Assembly (NCBI RefSeq): GCF_013364275.1
Contig: NZ_CP054932.1
Span: 3,968,001 to 4,032,000 of the forward strand
DNA: 64,000 bases
Source of the DNA: Actinomadura sp. NAK00032
Lineage (GTDB): Bacteria > Actinomycetota > Actinomycetes > Streptosporangiales > Streptosporangiaceae
Reading direction: 5' to 3'
Notes under the pieces: model-generated
What the model was told of the DNA's origin: nothing
Seen by the model: only the letters and a program-made list of their open reading frames with translations
Database searches by the model: none
In this document: positions 42,630-50,303 of the stretch, piece after piece
Position numbering within the stretch: the first letter of the stretch is position 1
How the letters are laid out: the number at the start of each line of letters is the position of its first letter
Program-made: the position numbers and the translations under genes

Positions 42630-42839
42630 TCACAGGAGGTCGTACCGGCCGTCTCGTACGTTGGACACGAACGTGGTCCAGTTCTGGGGGCTGAGGGAGA
42701 GGTGCCCGTGGTCGGGGACCTTGCTGTCCCGCACTCCGATAGCTCCTGTGAGGTCGCCGATCTCCACGCAGTTACCGCCTGCGCCGTTGCTGTAGGTGCT
42801 CTTGCGCCACGTGGCGCGGGATGCGTCGGGGGTCCGCAT
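42630..42839 (-). CDS. DUF397 domain protein
   Basis: 69 residues from the ATG at 42839, with AAGGAG ten bases upstream. Standard signature: TWRKSTYSNGAGGNCVEIGDLTGAIGVRDSK, then HLSLSPQNWTTFVSNVRDG. It sits 36 bp behind the XRE-DUF5753 regulator, the arrangement seen for many actinobacterial regulator/partner pairs. It probably binds or relieves that regulator; the link is inferred from family knowledge. Confidence 0.9.
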   Translation of the reverse strand: MRTPDASRATWRKSTYSNGAGGNCVEIGDLTGAIGVRDSKVPDHGHLSLSPQNWTTFVSNVRDGRYDLL

Positions 42840-42875
42840 GGTTCCGTATCTCCTTGCCTTCAATAGATACGAGCT

Positions 42876-43730
42876 TCACGTCATAGCGTCGGCTGCGCGT
42901 GCGATCAGTATCCGTGAGTCGCTTGGACGCAAGGCTGCCGCGCGCAGGTGGTCAAATGCCAGCGTATATCGGACGATCTCGTGTGCCTTCTCTAGATAGA
43001 GGCCGCCTGTCTGTGTCTCCATGAACACCACCTTGGGGTCTGATGGCTCTGGGAACCCAAGGATCGTGAATGAACCGCTCATGGCTGGGTGGGCGCCCGC
43101 CTCGAACGGCAACACCTGAAGCGTGACGTTGGGAAGCTTCGCCATCTCTCCCAAGTGGCGGAGCTGCTGCCGCATGGTCCGGCTGCCGCCGACCTTGCGG
43201 CGGATGACGGCTTCGTTGAGGACTGCCCAGAACTTTGGGCCATCGTCCGACGTGAGGTACTCGGTGCGCGCCATGCGGAGTTCAACGCGCTTCTCGATCT
43301 CGGTCTCGTCGTCGATCGGGAACGCCTCGAAGAGGCTTCGCGCATACTCGGCCGTCTGGAGAAGGCCGGGGACGTGTTCGGTGTCGTATTGATCCATGGT
43401 CGCCGCGTCGGACTCAAGCCCTACGTAGACCTCGAACCATGCCGGGATGGCTTCGCCGTAGCTGTGCCACCAGCCCTTTTGGCGTGCCTCGCGCGCCAGG
43501 GCCATGAGGACGTCTCTTGCCTCTCCCTCCACGCCGTAGACGTTGAGCAGGTACTTGACGTCGCGCGGTAGGACGCCGACTCGAGCGTTCTCGATCCGGC
43601 TGACCTTGGCGGTAGACCATTCGAGCCTCTCAGCCACCTCCTCGATGGTGAGACCGAGCCGCTCCCGCTGTTGGCGCAGCTCAGCGGCCAGACGGCGACG
43701 CTTCACGGTGGGTGCACTCCGCGCAGTCAT
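42876..43730 (-). CDS. XRE-family regulator with DUF5753 domain
   Basis: 284 residues from the ATG at 43730, with AAGGGG eight bases upstream. The N-terminal lambda-repressor-like HTH is LRQQRERLGLTIEEVAERLEWSTAKVSRIENARVGVLPRDV. The DUF5753 domain follows with EHVPGLLQTAEYAR, VELRMARTEYL, AVLNEAVIRRKVGG, VTLQVLPFEAGAHPAMSGSF and a VVFMETQTGGLYLE end. Such regulators come in many paralogous copies in actinomycetes and work with the DUF397 proteins encoded just downstream. It is divergent from the ATPase pair at 43903-44624. Confidence 0.93.
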   Translation of the reverse strand: MTARSAPTVKRRRLAAELRQQRERLGLTIEEVAERLEWSTAKVSRIENARVGVLPRDVKYLLNVYGVEGEARDVLMALAREARQKGWWHSYGEAIPAWFEVYVGLESDAATMDQYDTEHVPGLLQTAEYARSLFEAFPIDDETEIEKRVELRMARTEYLTSDDGPKFWAVLNEAVIRRKVGGSRTMRQQLRHLGEMAKLPNVTLQVLPFEAGAHPAMSGSFTILGFPEPSDPKVVFMETQTGGLYLEKAHEIVRYTLAFDHLRAAALRPSDSRILIARAADAMT

Positions 43731-43902
43731 GTCGATACCCCTTGTGATCAGTATCTTGCATCTGTATGTTGCAGATGCTCTGTTCATGCGTGGACAGTGT
43801 TCCATTGGTTGCGGAGTGTGTGCAGCCGAAACCCGAACGGCCCTGGGCCGGTGGTGGCTCACCGCGTCCCAGGGCCTCGCCCGACTGGAAAGGAGTCGGA
43901 CT

Positions 43903-44220
43903 GTGTGCAATCTATCGAAGCCCCCGGAGCGCGAGGTGCCTGGCGGGCTGGGGCGGGACGGGGTGACGCTGGAGCGGTTCCGGGTGCTGGTTCGGCTCAT
44001 GTGGGCGTTGCGGGAGGTCGGGCAGGGGTCCGTGCTCTACCTCGACGCCACGGCGGAGCCCGTGCTCTCGGTGCCGCTCGTCGCGCGGCGGCGGTCGCTG
44101 GCGGTGCTCGGCGTCCAGGAGCGGGACGGGCGGTGGGCCTACCTGTGGGACGCGGCCTGCAAGGTCCCGGCGGAGTCGGTGCGGCTGGCCGCTCGGCGGA
44201 TCGCGGGGGTGTCGTCGTGA
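43903..44220 (+). CDS. Hypothetical protein paired with an RsbW-like ATPase
   Basis: 105 residues. The GTG at 43903 has AAGGAG seven bases upstream; the longer frame to 43543 is antisense to the XRE gene. Sequence: VTLERFRVLVRLMWALREVGQGSVLYLDATAEPVLSVPL, then SLAVLGVQERDGRWAYLWDAACKVPAESV. I do not recognise a named domain. Its stop overlaps the ATPase start as GTGA, so the two are made together. Genes of this size recur beside XRE/DUF397/ATPase sets. Confidence 0.75.
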   Translation: MCNLSKPPEREVPGGLGRDGVTLERFRVLVRLMWALREVGQGSVLYLDATAEPVLSVPLVARRRSLAVLGVQERDGRWAYLWDAACKVPAESVRLAARRIAGVSS

Positions 44221-44624
44221 TCGTCTGGGAGCGGAGGGACGTTCGGCTGTCGTCCAGCGAGGGGCTCGGCGTGCGGGACATTCGTGCGTACGTGCGGCGG
44301 GCGCTGGAAGGGGTTCAGCACTCGTTCGACCTGGACGACGTCGACCTGATGGTGTGCGAGATCGCGACAAACGCCGTCCGCCATACCCAAAGCGGGTTGC
44401 CCGGCGGTGGGGTGCGGGTGTCCGTGCTCGTCTCGGCCACTCGGCTGCGGGTCGAGGTCCAGGACGAGGGCGGCGCGCGGGCGCGGCCGATCGTGCCGGC
44501 TCAGCGGGCCGAGCTGAGCGAGTCCGGGCGGGGGCTCATGATCGTGGACGGGCTCGCCGACCGGTGGGGGATCGTCGACGGCAAGGACGGGGTCTCCGTG
44601 TGGTTCGAGGTGGCGAGCGGATAG
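44217..44624 (+). CDS. RsbW-like anti-sigma-type ATP-binding protein
   Basis: 135 residues, HATPase_c_2 fold: VDLMVCEIATNAVRHTQSG is the N box, EVQDEGGARARP the degenerate G1 region, SGRGLMIVDGLADRWGI the G2/lid. It probably binds ATP; kinase activity on a STAS partner is uncertain because the G1 box lacks the normal DNGxG. It is translationally coupled to the gene before it and divergent from the XRE regulator. With the DUF397 genes this makes the common actinobacterial conservon-like regulatory island. Confidence 0.85.
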   Translation: MIVWERRDVRLSSSEGLGVRDIRAYVRRALEGVQHSFDLDDVDLMVCEIATNAVRHTQSGLPGGGVRVSVLVSATRLRVEVQDEGGARARPIVPAQRAELSESGRGLMIVDGLADRWGIVDGKDGVSVWFEVASG

Positions 44625-44631
44625 CAGAGTG

Positions 44632-44666
44632 GTGATAGCCGCCGGGTGAATCGGCATTTGCCCGGC
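44632..44666 (+). promoter_or_regulatory. Conserved 35-bp box upstream of the formamidase-like hydrolase gene
   Basis: GTGATAGC at 44632-44639 and ATTTGCC at 44656-44662 occur with the same spacing (24 bases start to start) as at 50215-50249 upstream of the kynurenine operon. About 27 of 35 positions agree by eye. The GTGATA half also forms part of the palindrome upstream of the LysR gene. This suggests a LysR-controlled promoter. Confidence 0.65.
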
Positions 44667-44693
44667 GGTGCGGGGTGGGAGGAGGGTGGGTGC

Positions 44694-45563
44694 GTGAACG
44701 ATCTAGATGAGTGGCCGGGGAGCGGGCTCAGCGACGAGGAACTGGACGTCGCCTACAACGTGCGGAGGAAGGCCGGGCCGGAGCTCTTCGAGCGGCACAT
44801 GGTGCGGTACCGGGAGCTCTCGGAGCAGGCCGTGGACGGGCTTCCCGGCCATCCGGGGATCGTCTACGACGAGGCGAGCGGCGAGCGGCTCGACGTGTGG
44901 GGGGCCGAGGACAACGGCCTGCGGCCCGTGTTCCTTTTCGTACACGGCGGCTACTGGATGGCGCTCTCGCGGGACGTGTCGTCCTTCATGGCACGCGCCC
45001 TGTACGAGCAGGGCGTCGCGACCGTGGTGCCCGACTACACGCTGGCGCCGGAGGCGTCGCTTGAGGAGATCGTCCGGCAGGTGCGGGCGGCCGTGGCGTG
45101 GGTGTACCGGCACGGACGGGAGTTCGGCCTCGATCCCGAGCGGATCGTGGTGGGCGGTAGTTCGGCGGGTGGCCATCTGACCGGGATGACGATGGTCGGC
45201 GGCTGGCAGGACGCCTTGGGGCTTCCACAGGACGTCGTCAAGGCCGCGATGCCGTTCAGCGGGCTGTTCGACATCCGGCCGATCACTCGTGTGTACGTCA
45301 ACGAGTACGTGAAGCTTGATCTGGAACGGGCTGCGGCGCTGAGTCCTGCTTTGCTGGACGCCGACTACCGGTGTCCGGCGGTCTTCGTGGCGGGGGAGGA
45401 CGACGGAGATGGGTTCCTAGAGCAGTCGAAGTTGTTCCAGCCGCAGTGGGGCGCGGGTGAGCTGATGATCGTCCCCGGTCGCGACCACTTCGACGTCGTT
45501 CTCGATCTCGCCGACCCCGAGTCGCGGGTGAGCACGGAGCTGATGCGCCTGATCAGGCGGTGA
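44694..45563 (+). CDS. Alpha/beta hydrolase, probable kynurenine formamidase
   Basis: 289 residues from the GTG at 44694 (GGAGG upstream). The fold is the HSL/arylformamidase type: HGGYWMALSRDVSSFMARAL supplies the oxyanion HGG(Y)W, GGSSAGGHL the nucleophile Ser, GEDDGDGFLEQSK and PGRDHFDVV the acid and His. The HGGYW form is typical of kynurenine formamidases, which hydrolyse N-formylkynurenine. The assignment is strengthened by its promoter box being shared with the kynureninase operon 5.6 kb away and by the adjacent LysR gene. Other carboxylesterase activity cannot be excluded. It overlaps the LysR gene end by 11 bp. Confidence 0.75.
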   Translation: MNDLDEWPGSGLSDEELDVAYNVRRKAGPELFERHMVRYRELSEQAVDGLPGHPGIVYDEASGERLDVWGAEDNGLRPVFLFVHGGYWMALSRDVSSFMARALYEQGVATVVPDYTLAPEASLEEIVRQVRAAVAWVYRHGREFGLDPERIVVGGSSAGGHLTGMTMVGGWQDALGLPQDVVKAAMPFSGLFDIRPITRVYVNEYVKLDLERAAALSPALLDADYRCPAVFVAGEDDGDGFLEQSKLFQPQWGAGELMIVPGRDHFDVVLDLADPESRVSTELMRLIRR

Positions 45564-46479
45564 GTGCCGCCGCCTCGCGTTCGAGGTGGTCGAGCATCAG
45601 GCGGGCCGATGGCGTCGGGGTGCGGCCCGCGGGGAGCGTCACGCCGACCTGGCGGCGGACCGTCTCCAGCGGGACGGGCAGCGGCGCTATGTCGGCGTCG
45701 GTCCGGGCCACCAGTTCCGGGAGCGCGGCGATCATGTCGGTGTCGCGGACCAAGGTCCGGACGGTCAGGACGGACGTGCACTCGACCAGGTTGTCGGGGA
45801 GCGTCAGGCCCGAGGCGCGGAAGACCTGCTCCAGTTCGGTGCGCAAGGCCGTCTGCTCTAGGGGGAGCACCCAAGGGTAGGCCAGGAGATCGGCCAGCGC
45901 GAGGTCGGGAACGGCGCGGGCCGGGTGGTCTTGGCGGGCCACCAGGAGGACTGGTTCGCCGTAGAGAGTGAGCTGGCGGAGGCCGCGCAGGTCGTCGATC
46001 GGGTTGAGGCGGCCGAGGATCAGGTCGATCTCGCCGTCCAGGAGGCGCGGCACCTGGGCGTCGAACGTCGCCTCCTGGACGATGACCGTGATGCCCGGCC
46101 GGTCCTTCTTGAGTGCGGCGATCGCGCGGGGGAGCAGGACGTTCGAGCCCGCCAGGAGAGTGCCGATCGTGACCGTGCCGACCTCACCGTCTGCCAGGCC
46201 GGTGATGCGGTCGCCGGCGCGGCGGAGTTCGGCCAGGACGGCGCGCGCGTGCTCGATGAACGCCTCTCCGAACAGCGTCGGCGTCACGCCGCGCGGGCCT
46301 CGGGTGAACAGGTCGACGCCGAGGATGCCCTCCACTTCGCGCAGGCTGCGGGTGACGGCGGGCTGCGCCAGGTGTAGGTGCTCGGCCGCCCGCAGGACGC
46401 TGCCGTGATCGGCGATGGCGACGACGAGCACCAGGTGCCGGAGCTTCAGCCGTCCGTTGAGGAGGTCGATCGCGCGCAT
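45553..46479 (-). CDS. LysR-family regulator, probable regulator of kynurenine genes
   Basis: 308 residues. The winged helix is LRHLVLVVAIADHGSVLRAAEHLHLAQPAVTRSLREVE. The co-inducer domain runs from VTIGTLLAGSNVLLPRAIAAL to ALPELVARTD, in the style of the PcaQ/GbpR group that controls aromatic catabolism. Kynurenine or an anthranilate derivative would be a sensible co-inducer. It converges with the formamidase-like gene. A perfect TATCAC-N6-GTGATA palindrome sits 11-28 bp upstream of its start. Confidence 0.88.
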   Translation of the reverse strand: MRAIDLLNGRLKLRHLVLVVAIADHGSVLRAAEHLHLAQPAVTRSLREVEGILGVDLFTRGPRGVTPTLFGEAFIEHARAVLAELRRAGDRITGLADGEVGTVTIGTLLAGSNVLLPRAIAALKKDRPGITVIVQEATFDAQVPRLLDGEIDLILGRLNPIDDLRGLRQLTLYGEPVLLVARQDHPARAVPDLALADLLAYPWVLPLEQTALRTELEQVFRASGLTLPDNLVECTSVLTVRTLVRDTDMIAALPELVARTDADIAPLPVPLETVRRQVGVTLPAGRTPTPSARLMLDHLEREAAALTA

Positions 46480-46489
46480 GCCGACTTGG

Positions 46490-46507
46490 TATCACAGGAC
46501 GGTGATA
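46490..46507. promoter_or_regulatory. LysR-type palindrome upstream of lysR
   Basis: TATCAC at 46490-46495 and GTGATA at 46502-46507 are exact complements with a 6-bp gap. Read on the plus strand the right half continues as GTGATAGCG, the same word that opens the boxes at 44632 and 50215. In the latter, TATATC stands at the position of the left half. It is probably the autoregulatory site of the LysR protein. Confidence 0.65.
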
Positions 46508-46523
46508 GCGAAATCCATCATCC

Positions 46524-48359
46524 TCATGCGCTGTGTATGTCGGACGGGTCGAGATACGCCTCGGCCTGGAGCGTGAACAACTCGGCATAGCGCCCGCCTG
46601 CGGCCATGAGCGAGTCGTGGGTGCCGTGTTCGGCGACGCGGCCGTCCGCCAGTACATAGATGTGGTCCGCCATCCGGACGGTCGAGAACCGGTGCGAGAT
46701 CAGCAGGACGGTCCGTCCGGCGAGCAACGTCCGCAGGCGGTCGAACAACTCGTGTTCCGCACGGGCGTCCAGTGTCGCGGTCGGCTCGTCCAGGATCACG
46801 AACGGAGCGTCCCGGAAGAATGCGCGGGCCAGAGCCACCCGCTGCCACTGGCCGCCCGACAGGTCAGTGCCGCCCGCGAACTGGGGGCCGAGCAAGGTCG
46901 AATAGCCCTCCGGCAGGCCGCGCAGGAACCCGTCCGCCCCGGCCGCGCGAGCAGCCCGCGAGATGGCCTCGGCGTCGGCGGGCGCCTCCGGGCGGCCCAG
47001 CGCGATGTTGTCGGACGCCGGGAGCACGTAGCGCTCGAAATCCTGAAACAGCACGGCGATCGACTCGCGCAGGCCATCAGCAGAAGCGCCTGAGACGTCC
47101 ACGCCGTCATACAAAATCCGCCCCGACTCCGGCCGGTACAGGTGCGACAGCAGCTTCGCCAGGGTCGTCTTGCCCGACCCGTTCTCGCCTACCAGCGCGA
47201 CGACCTGCCCCGCCTCGATCCTCAGATCGACGCCGTCCACGGCAGGACGCGCGGCCGACGGATACGTAAACCGCAAGTTCTCGGCCGTCAGCACGCCGAA
47301 CGGCGGGGGCGGCGGGCCAGCCGGCCCACGCTCCGGCGGGGTCAGGAACGAAGTGAGGTCCTGGACGAACGGCGCCGCGTCGAAGAGCTGGTCAGTACCC
47401 GCAGCGGACATCCGAAGACGCGCGGCCAGCAACAGGACGGCGGTCGCGGCGGCGCCCGCGTCGGCCACCGGCATCCCGCCCGTCGCCGTGTACGCCAGCA
47501 GCAGTCCGAGCACCGCGCCGAGCGCGACGCCGCTCACGCACCGCGCCGCCAACGTGATCCGCAGGCGGGTCCGAACCGTGCGGCGGATCTCCTCGAGACG
47601 CTCCTCAGTGCGCGCCTCCCACCGTCCGCGCAAGTGCGGGGCCAAGCCGAACGCACGAACCTCCGCAGCCGAACGGCGACTGGTCAGCACGTCCTGCAAA
47701 TAGCTCCGCTCCCGCTCCGCGGGCGTCAGCCGGAACAGCGCGCCGTACAGCACCTGCCCGCTCTTCAGCCCGGCCAGCCACAGCGGAGCCCCTGCGGCCA
47801 GCGTCGCCGGAACAAGCCACGGCTCGATCGCCGCGAGTGCCAACGCGACACCCGCAGTGGCCATCAGCGCGCTGGTCAGCGCCCCCAGCCCCTGGACAAC
47901 CTGATGCGGCCGGATCCGAGCGCTCATCGAGGCGCGCTCCAGCCGGTTGTGGAACGCAGGACGCTCGAATTCCGCGAGGTCGACTGTGCAAGCGACGTCC
48001 AGGATCCGGCCCATCGCGTACCGGTTCAGCAGCTCGCTCAGCACGTCGTCCCGCGACGACGCGACCGAGACCGCGACGGCGATGAGGCCCGTCAGCGCGA
48101 GGACGACCGCTCCCTGCACCAGGACGTCGATGATGTCGGCGCCGCCGAGCGCCTGGTCGAGGAGGCGCCGCCCGCCGAGGAGCGGCAGCACGAGGCCGAG
48201 GCCGGCGACGGCCTGCAACCCCGTGATGAGTGCGTACTCGCGGGGCGCCGCCGACGCCGCGAGGCGGACGGCGCCCCAGACGAGGCGGGGCAGCCGCCGC
48301 AGGCCGACCTGCGGCGGCTGCGACCACTCGGCCGCGGTGACGGGCGGTGGATCGTCCAT
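46524..48359 (-). CDS. ABC exporter (fused membrane and ATPase domains) of the graspetide cluster
   Basis: 611 residues. The membrane half (about 1-330) has five or six hydrophobic segments. The ATPase half has GENGSGKTT (Walker A), TDLSGGQWQRVALAR (signature), FVILDEPTATLD (Walker B) and ISHRFSTVRMAD (switch His). No peptidase C39 domain is present, so it does not cut a leader. It begins at a TGATG overlap with the ATP-grasp gene, which makes it the last gene of the precursor-ligase-exporter operon. It probably exports the modified peptide. Confidence 0.88.
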   Translation of the reverse strand: MDDPPPVTAAEWSQPPQVGLRRLPRLVWGAVRLAASAAPREYALITGLQAVAGLGLVLPLLGGRRLLDQALGGADIIDVLVQGAVVLALTGLIAVAVSVASSRDDVLSELLNRYAMGRILDVACTVDLAEFERPAFHNRLERASMSARIRPHQVVQGLGALTSALMATAGVALALAAIEPWLVPATLAAGAPLWLAGLKSGQVLYGALFRLTPAERERSYLQDVLTSRRSAAEVRAFGLAPHLRGRWEARTEERLEEIRRTVRTRLRITLAARCVSGVALGAVLGLLLAYTATGGMPVADAGAAATAVLLLAARLRMSAAGTDQLFDAAPFVQDLTSFLTPPERGPAGPPPPPFGVLTAENLRFTYPSAARPAVDGVDLRIEAGQVVALVGENGSGKTTLAKLLSHLYRPESGRILYDGVDVSGASADGLRESIAVLFQDFERYVLPASDNIALGRPEAPADAEAISRAARAAGADGFLRGLPEGYSTLLGPQFAGGTDLSGGQWQRVALARAFFRDAPFVILDEPTATLDARAEHELFDRLRTLLAGRTVLLISHRFSTVRMADHIYVLADGRVAEHGTHDSLMAAGGRYAELFTLQAEAYLDPSDIHSA

Positions 48360-49387
48360 CAGTAGCCGATTTGCTCCACTTCACCGCGCCGGCCCGCGTG
48401 GCCGTTCATCAGCAGGTCGGCGATGCGGTCGCTCATCGGCAGCCCGAGGTCGTTCTGCATCCACATGAACTGGCCGTTGGGGTTGGACTCCAGGAACACG
48501 TGCTCGCCGTCCGGGGTGACGATGAAGTCGACGGCGGCGTACACGAGCCCGAGCTCGTCCAGCAGCGCCCGGGTGCGGCGGACGACGTCCTCCGGCAGCG
48601 GCCGGTAGTCGCCGTAGTTCATCTGGATGTCGGCCCGCCAGTCGACCTTCGTCCGCTCCGCGCCCTGCGAGTCGATCACGACGGGGAAGTAGCTGTCGCC
48701 GATGACGGTGAGCCGGACCTCGTACGCCTTCTCGATGTACTCCTGGAACTGGCAGATGGTGTGCCGGACGCGGGGCAGGTGCTCGTCGATCTCCTCGCCC
48801 AGCACGGCGGTGAACAGGCCGGACGGGAACGCGCCCGGGTAGTGGATCACGCCGCCGCTGAGCGACTTGTAGACGAGGCTCCCCTCGCCCTCCTGCTTCG
48901 CCAGCCGCGCGACCTCGTCCGGGTCGTTGGTCAGCAGCGTCCTCGGGACGCGCAGGCCGGCCTTCTTGGCGAGCTTCAGCTGGTAGGGCTTCAGGTCGGC
49001 GACCGCGTCCAGGTCGGGGCGGTTCATCCACAGGCAGTCGGTCGAGCGGAAGATGCCGCCGACGCCGTGCAGCGCCTCGTAGCGGGCGAACTCGCGCTCG
49101 GCCTCGCCCATGTCGTCGCCGAACTCGAACGCCGTGGGCCGCCGGTACCAGACGCCGGACAGGGCGCCGAGGTCGACCTCCCGGTCGACCTCGCCGTCAT
49201 GGTGGCGCATGACGGCCCGGTCGGTCCCGTCGAAGTCGGACGTGGCGAAGCTGAGCCGGCGCGGGAAGTAGCTGGTGTCGACCCGGAAGACCCGGGCGCC
49301 CTTGGCCGTGAGGCTTCGGACGACCGGGTCGACCGTCGGGTCGAAGTCCTGGGTGAGGATCAGGACCTCTGGCCGATCGTCGCTCAC
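48359..49387 (-). CDS. ATP-grasp ribosomal peptide maturase (graspetide ligase, SAV_5884 type)
   Basis: 342 residues. It reads VLILTQDFDPTVDPVV at the start, GVWYRRPTAFEF, then NRPDLDAVADLKPYQLKLAKKAGLRVPRTLLTNDP, VYKSLSGGVI and, at the metal/ATP end, YAAVDFIVTPDGEHVFLESNPNGQFMWM. These are the marks of the MvdC/MvdD-like family that builds ester or amide cross-links between acidic side chains and Thr/Ser/Lys in RiPP precursors. It is directly behind two putative precursor genes, the nearer only 3 bp upstream. Link type and ring pattern cannot be read from the enzyme. Confidence 0.9.
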   Translation of the reverse strand: MSDDRPEVLILTQDFDPTVDPVVRSLTAKGARVFRVDTSYFPRRLSFATSDFDGTDRAVMRHHDGEVDREVDLGALSGVWYRRPTAFEFGDDMGEAEREFARYEALHGVGGIFRSTDCLWMNRPDLDAVADLKPYQLKLAKKAGLRVPRTLLTNDPDEVARLAKQEGEGSLVYKSLSGGVIHYPGAFPSGLFTAVLGEEIDEHLPRVRHTICQFQEYIEKAYEVRLTVIGDSYFPVVIDSQGAERTKVDWRADIQMNYGDYRPLPEDVVRRTRALLDELGLVYAAVDFIVTPDGEHVFLESNPNGQFMWMQNDLGLPMSDRIADLLMNGHAGRRGEVEQIGY

Positions 49388-49390
49388 TCG

Positions 49391-49711
49391 TCAGGCGCAC
49401 ACATCGTCGAGGATCTTGTCGCCCCACGGCGGTTGGCCGGAGCCGGTGACGGTGTACGAGCTGTACCCCGCGGTGATGTCCTCACCGTTGGGGCCGACCC
49501 AGGTCTGGGTGGCGGGGTCGTAGTGCCCCGCCTGCGGGTCGGCGGCCGGGGCGCCCTCGTCGGGCGTCCCCCACGGGGTGGAGTAGGCGTAGCCGAACGG
49601 CCGCTCGTCGCCGTCCGGGGTCGGGACCGCCGCCGGGTCGAAGCCGGCGTGGTCGGGTGAGATGAACGCGCGCGTCGTGCGCAGGGCGGGCCTGGTCAGG
49701 GTTCCGGGCAT
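49391..49711 (-). CDS. Graspetide precursor peptide 1
   Basis: 106 residues. The ATG at 49711 has GAAAGG seven bases upstream. The pattern ERPFGYAYSTPWGTPDEG, then AGHYDPATQTWVGPNGEDI and the tail YSSYTVTGSGQPPWGDKILDDV matches putative ATP-grasp-modified RiPP precursors, which pair with this class of ligase. The Thr/Ser-rich and Asp/Lys-rich C-terminal 30 residues are the likely core: T and S as acceptors, D and K near the end as partners. It ends 3 bp before the ligase gene. No leader protease is encoded nearby. Confidence 0.85.
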   Translation of the reverse strand: MPGTLTRPALRTTRAFISPDHAGFDPAAVPTPDGDERPFGYAYSTPWGTPDEGAPAADPQAGHYDPATQTWVGPNGEDITAGYSSYTVTGSGQPPWGDKILDDVCA

Positions 49712-49760
49712 GGCTGTGCCTTTCGGGACGGGGGTTGCCGGACACTCGTGCGCGGGGCCG

Positions 49761-50048
49761 CTACGGGGAGGTGGGCTCGGTGAGCCCGATGATCCCCGGG
49801 ATGTCGCCGGAGAACGACCAGGTGAGCGTGGTCGTGTCGTAGTGGCCGGCCGCGAGTCGGGTGGTGTGCTCGGGTTCGTGCTCGTCCGGGGCCTCGTAGA
49901 GGTAGGCGAGCGGGGCGGAGGGGCTGGTGCGGGTCCGGGCGCGGGACGCGGTCGGCCGGGCGCGGACGACGAGGTCGCCGCCGTCGAGTTCGGGCGGGTC
50001 GAGGCGGAGGAAGGACGGCGGGTCGAGGGGGCGGGCGCCGCGGGTCAT
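49761..50048 (-). CDS. Graspetide precursor peptide 2 (divergent paralogue)
   Basis: 95 residues, upstream of precursor 1 on the same strand with a 49-bp gap. Shared features with precursor 1: PLAYLYEAPDEHEP against PFGYAYSTPWGTPDEG, and AAGHYDTTTLTWSFSGD against AGHYDPATQTWVGPNGED. The likely core TTTLTWSFSGDIPGIIGLTEPTSP is rich in Thr/Ser with one Asp and one Glu, a different cross-link set from precursor 1. Its ATG is the last of three ATGs in a 20-bp tandem repeat and has no Shine-Dalgarno of its own. Alternatively it could be a degenerate copy. Confidence 0.7.
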   Translation of the reverse strand: MTRGARPLDPPSFLRLDPPELDGGDLVVRARPTASRARTRTSPSAPLAYLYEAPDEHEPEHTTRLAAGHYDTTTLTWSFSGDIPGIIGLTEPTSP

Positions 50049-50106
50049 GCTGCGGTTGCCCGGGTCATGCTCCGGTGCCGTGCGTCATGCTCCGGGCCTC
50101 CCGAAG
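50041..50106 (-). promoter_or_regulatory. Leader with 20-bp tandem repeat making two coupled 7-codon uORFs
   Basis: Three 20-bp units (50041-50060, 50061-50080, 50081-50100) each contain GTCATGCT, so the minus strand has ATGs at 50088, 50068 and 50048. The first follows GGGAGG by eight bases and encodes MTHGTGA, stopping at a TGA that overlaps the second ATG. The second encodes MTRATAA and stops at a TGA overlapping the third ATG, which opens precursor 2. Because 20 is not a multiple of three, each unit shifts the frame and creates an ATGA junction. Confidence 0.75.
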
Positions 50107-50214
50107 ATCACCGGCGGGTACATGATCAAAGTGACACGGGAGGCACGTCCCGACAAGCCCGCGATCTTGGCCGCATCCGGCCATGTCGCCGGCCGCCGGA
50201 TCTATATCCGGTGA

Positions 50215-50249
50215 GTGATAGCGCTTGGGGGATTTGGTATTTGCCAGGC
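50215..50249 (+). promoter_or_regulatory. Conserved 35-bp box upstream of the kynurenine/nba operon
   Basis: GTGATAGC at 50215-50222 and ATTTGCC at 50239-50245, followed by AGGC, match the box at 44632-44666 in content and spacing. TATATC at 50203-50208 resembles the left half of the LysR palindrome at 46490. The box is 55-89 bp upstream of the first gene of the operon. The 255-bp region also carries the divergent promoter of the graspetide genes. Confidence 0.65.
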
Positions 50250-50303
50250 ATAGCTCGCGGGGCAGAAAATCGGACGTATCGAGCCACACGGGAGGACGCA
50301 CGG

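Noticed and set aside
50041..50100. The three 20-bp repeats as a CRISPR-like array
   Set aside because: The repeats are directly abutting with no spacers and there are no cas genes; they form a tandem repeat.
50065..50301. 78-codon minus-strand frame ending in the uORF sequence MTHGTGA
   Set aside because: Its upper part crosses the divergent promoter region and has no ribosome-binding site; only the last seven codons, behind GGGAGG, look translatable.
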